DNA of 64,000 nt from Taeniopygia guttata (Eukaryota > Chordata > Aves > Passeriformes > Estrildidae): the NCBI RefSeq assembly GCF_048771995.1, contig NC_133027.1:60697501-60761500 (forward strand), in the 5' to 3' direction. Shown piece after piece: positions 61,319 through 64,000 of this stretch. The notes under the pieces were generated by a model. That model was given only the letters and a program-made list of their open reading frames with translations, was not told where the DNA came from and searched no databases. The position numbers and the translations under genes were made by a program. The first letter of the stretch is position 1. Every line of letters begins with the position of its first letter.

Positions 61319-64000
61319 GGAGTCAGTTAAGTTTGGTGCACAGGGAAGTTCCACCAGATTTTCATGTTTTGTTACCTGTTGTCTATTGTTAACATATTGT
61401 GAGCAGACATAGACATCCTCTCACGTGGTGATTATTTCCTTCTGGGACAGCGGAATTCTCCTGTAGTTCCTAAACAAAGCCTTGCCAAAACCAGGGGAGA
61501 GGTTGGTGTAGAGTTCAGAGAATCTATATTTGTCTTTACAGGGGAGTTACTGCATCTTTTAACATTTGGAATGCAAAATGCTGGCTACGCTTCTCTGCCT
61601 CCAAAGGTGTCACACTGCAGAACTGTGTTGTGAAACATGAGTGCAACTGCAAAGATAATGTCTCAGTGGTTGCTACAGTTTCTAATGCAATACTTGAGAA
61701 AAGTTTTTGCATTCAGCACAGAACACTTTGAGTGAGAATGTTACAAACAATATTTAAGATGCTTGAAATTAAAAATAAAGCAAGAATTCACTTTAAACAT
61801 TTGGAATGCTAACTGATTTTTTTAATCACTGGAAATAAAGCAAGTGTCTTCACTGTGGTCAATTATGCTTTGAAAATACATTTTGACGGCATTTAAAAAC
61901 CATGTTATTAGTATAATAAGCATGAGAGGAAAATATGCAGAAAAATTATCCACCCACAGTTATAAAAAGTGAAAAACAGACTCCCTCTAGATCAGTGTAG
62001 AGGTCTGCAGACAAGCTGTATTAATGCTGAACTTATAAAGAGACCACTAACATTGCAGAGCTCCTGTTAGTGCAGGGTATGTAAGTACATGTGTACTTTT
62101 AAATATAGGTGTCTGTGTGTGTGTCTACATGTGTATCTTGTGCATATGAATTATGCTTCTGTGTCACCAGTGGTCCAGACCGATGTTACAAAGTAGCCCA
62201 CAAGTGCTCAGGAATGTCCTGCAGGCAAGCCACTGTTTCCTTTCATTGAAAGTACACTGACAGAGCAAAACTAGCCTTTTACCTTCATGCATTAAGGGCA
62301 AAAGCTGTATGGGAAATGAACTGGAGGCAGATAAGCACACCTACACGTATCGGGACAATAGAGGGAAGCCCGTGTTATGAAGGATGTCACTGTTATGGTA
62401 ACTATCAAGGCTGGTGCCACTGAAATGGAAAGATGAAAACCAGATGTCGGTAAAGGGAATGCGTGTTACTCAAAGTACACAGGAACAAACAACAGGGCTA
62501 TGTTATTTTTCCAGTGATCTTAAGAATATTTCACAGTGATGGATCATTTCACTTGTTTTTGAAAAGTGATTGAGTGCTGCTTGTGTGCTTCTAGAGAAAA
62601 ATAAAGGCTAAATGAAAAGTGTTCATTCATTTGCTTTGCTTTGGTTTGTGTTGTTCCCCTTTTTGATTTGTCCAAGTCCCTCATTAGGAGATGGAAAGAT
62701 TACTGAAACATAATTGTCTTTTTTCTAATGAATACACATTAAAAAAAACCTGTTAATTGGTAACATCTTTTAGCTGGCATATGGCTAGCTAATAATGCAG
62801 GCTTAATTAGCAAATCTGGGGAAGAATAACTTCCTAATATGGAATTAAAAAGGCCTGTCATTGTTTTTCATCAAGATTGACGATATTGCTTGAACCTGAA
62901 ATTTAGCAACCCTTTTTTTTTCCTCAGTCCCAGTGGATGAGCTGTGTTTTTACATGTATCTATTAGAAAAACAGAGCTTGAAAGTGCCACGACAAATGCA
63001 GATAGGAAACAAAGAAACAGTAGCTCTCCAGAAAGTATCATTATACTCTTAATTCACTGTATTAATCTTAATCTGGTGACCTGGCGTGTATTATTTTTTA
63101 AATTATATATGCAGCACTATAAACTTTTAATTTCCACAAATTACTTACTTAATTTTGTTTCTTATCTTCAGACTTGCTCTGTGGATCCCTAGGATCTGTG
63201 GACTACTGCAGAGACACCAACTAATGGGGGATAAGAACAGTAGCCATGTACATGCAGCACAGTAATCTATGAATTTGAACTTTTAAACGAGATTGTACAT
63301 CCACTGAAAAATAAAATGTTAGGGAGCAGGCAAAACCTCTCTTGCTGCTTCAAGACCATTTCCTCAATCTTCTGTTTACAGTCTTCTCCTGCAGTGAACC
63401 TGTTATGTCTCCAAGAAAAAGAAAGGGCACAGTCCATCCACTAAGCAAGAGGTTCCTGCTGCCGTGATGTGTTCTGCATGCCTTATCAGCAGCATGTTGT
63501 TTCAGGGCTCCAGCACCATTTTTCCTCTGATAGGCAGCCTCTCAGTGACTGAGCTGTACAGTTTGGCAAATGCTGAGCTGTCAAGTTGTGCTAATGATTT
63601 GGAAAGAGATGGATGTAAGTTTAATTGCAGTAATTAAAGGAGAAAGATTTGTTATTCTCCTGGATAAAGGTGAACATCCTTGAAACCTTAGAAGCAGTGC
63701 ACTTATAACCAAGGATATAGATACCCAGGCTTGGTGTATCATTTTGGTTCAAGAAAAGGGTTTCCTAGGGAGCAGTAGGTGCTGCCAAGGGCGGTGTTGA
63801 ATGAAGCCTTACAGCTCAACTTCATTGCACTGCAGGAGTGCCGTGATAGGGGCAACATGGGAGTTGCTGTGTTTTATTATGTCACTGGTGTAGTTCTCCT
63901 TTTACTAATGAATTGCTCATCAGTCTTTTATCTCTTCAGTTCAGTGTTGTCATGTCCTATAATGTTTTATTTAAAGCTGCATTGTTCTTAGAGTAATCTA

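Larger units (their letters stand above)
53291..64000 (+). other. TIAM2: TIAM2 intron 13, incomplete (at least 10.7 kb)
   Basis: No segment matching the start of the DH region was found on the plus strand, and no other gene is recognised on either strand. Contents are unique AT-rich sequence, an AT-rich patch (about 59050-59090), an A35 tract (61280-61314) and scattered GT runs near 62110-62140. A frame at 60529-60792 has an acceptor-like site in front, but its phase does not fit exon 13. Confidence 0.75.

Noticed and set aside
1..64000. Bacterial-type features such as CRISPR arrays, operons or a novel defence system
   Set aside because: The window is a vertebrate gene body with long introns, consensus splice sites and LINE/LTR elements. 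No spaced repeat array or compact gene cluster exists.

Overview
This is a vertebrate, almost certainly avian, genomic window. It consists of one very intron-rich gene on the plus strand with AT-rich introns. The bird assignment rests on several CR1 LINE fragments, including a 1.3 kb antisense copy with a decayed reverse-transcriptase C-terminus. A solo LTR of a type I recognise from bird (especially passerine) genomes adds to it, as does the absence of any mammalian SINE.

The gene is TIAM2 (STEF), a guanine-nucleotide exchange factor for the small GTPase Rac1. Thirteen coding exons could be placed by splice sites, reading phase and similarity to the mammalian protein. They are 1848-3083 (ATG at 1887), 8873-9308, 13208-13380, 14397-14621, 24353-24538, 25508-25654, 29121-29183, 33454-33621, 36356-about 36460, 36889-36967, 37896-37988, 38998-39258 and 53187-53290. 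The phases join without conflict and encode about 1079 residues. In order these are a Gly-2 myristoylation-type N-terminus, a long Ser-rich disordered region, the N-terminal PH domain (about residues 506-622), the coiled-coil/extension module, the Ras-binding domain and the PDZ domain. The catalytic DH-PH tandem and C-terminus of the about 1700-residue protein are not here and must lie downstream of 64000.

Layout: 1-1847 is 5' noncoding or intronic sequence with one candidate untranslated exon (703-814). Intron 4 (14622-24352) holds a perfect 548-bp TTCC tetranucleotide array. Intron 12 (39259-53186) is 13.9 kb and holds the long CR1 copy, a GC-richer segment ending in a consensus donor, the solo LTR in sense orientation, a G17 tract and a second CR1 tail. 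53291-64000 is intron with no supported exon.

Points most worth a second look are the missing canonical donor at the end of exon 9, the 137-copy TTCC array, a sense-oriented LTR in the intron just before the DH-PH exons, a NAGNAG acceptor at exon 8 and a 63-nt cassette-like exon 7. I found no novel multi-gene system; this is an ordinary gene body with some unusual splice-site and repeat features.
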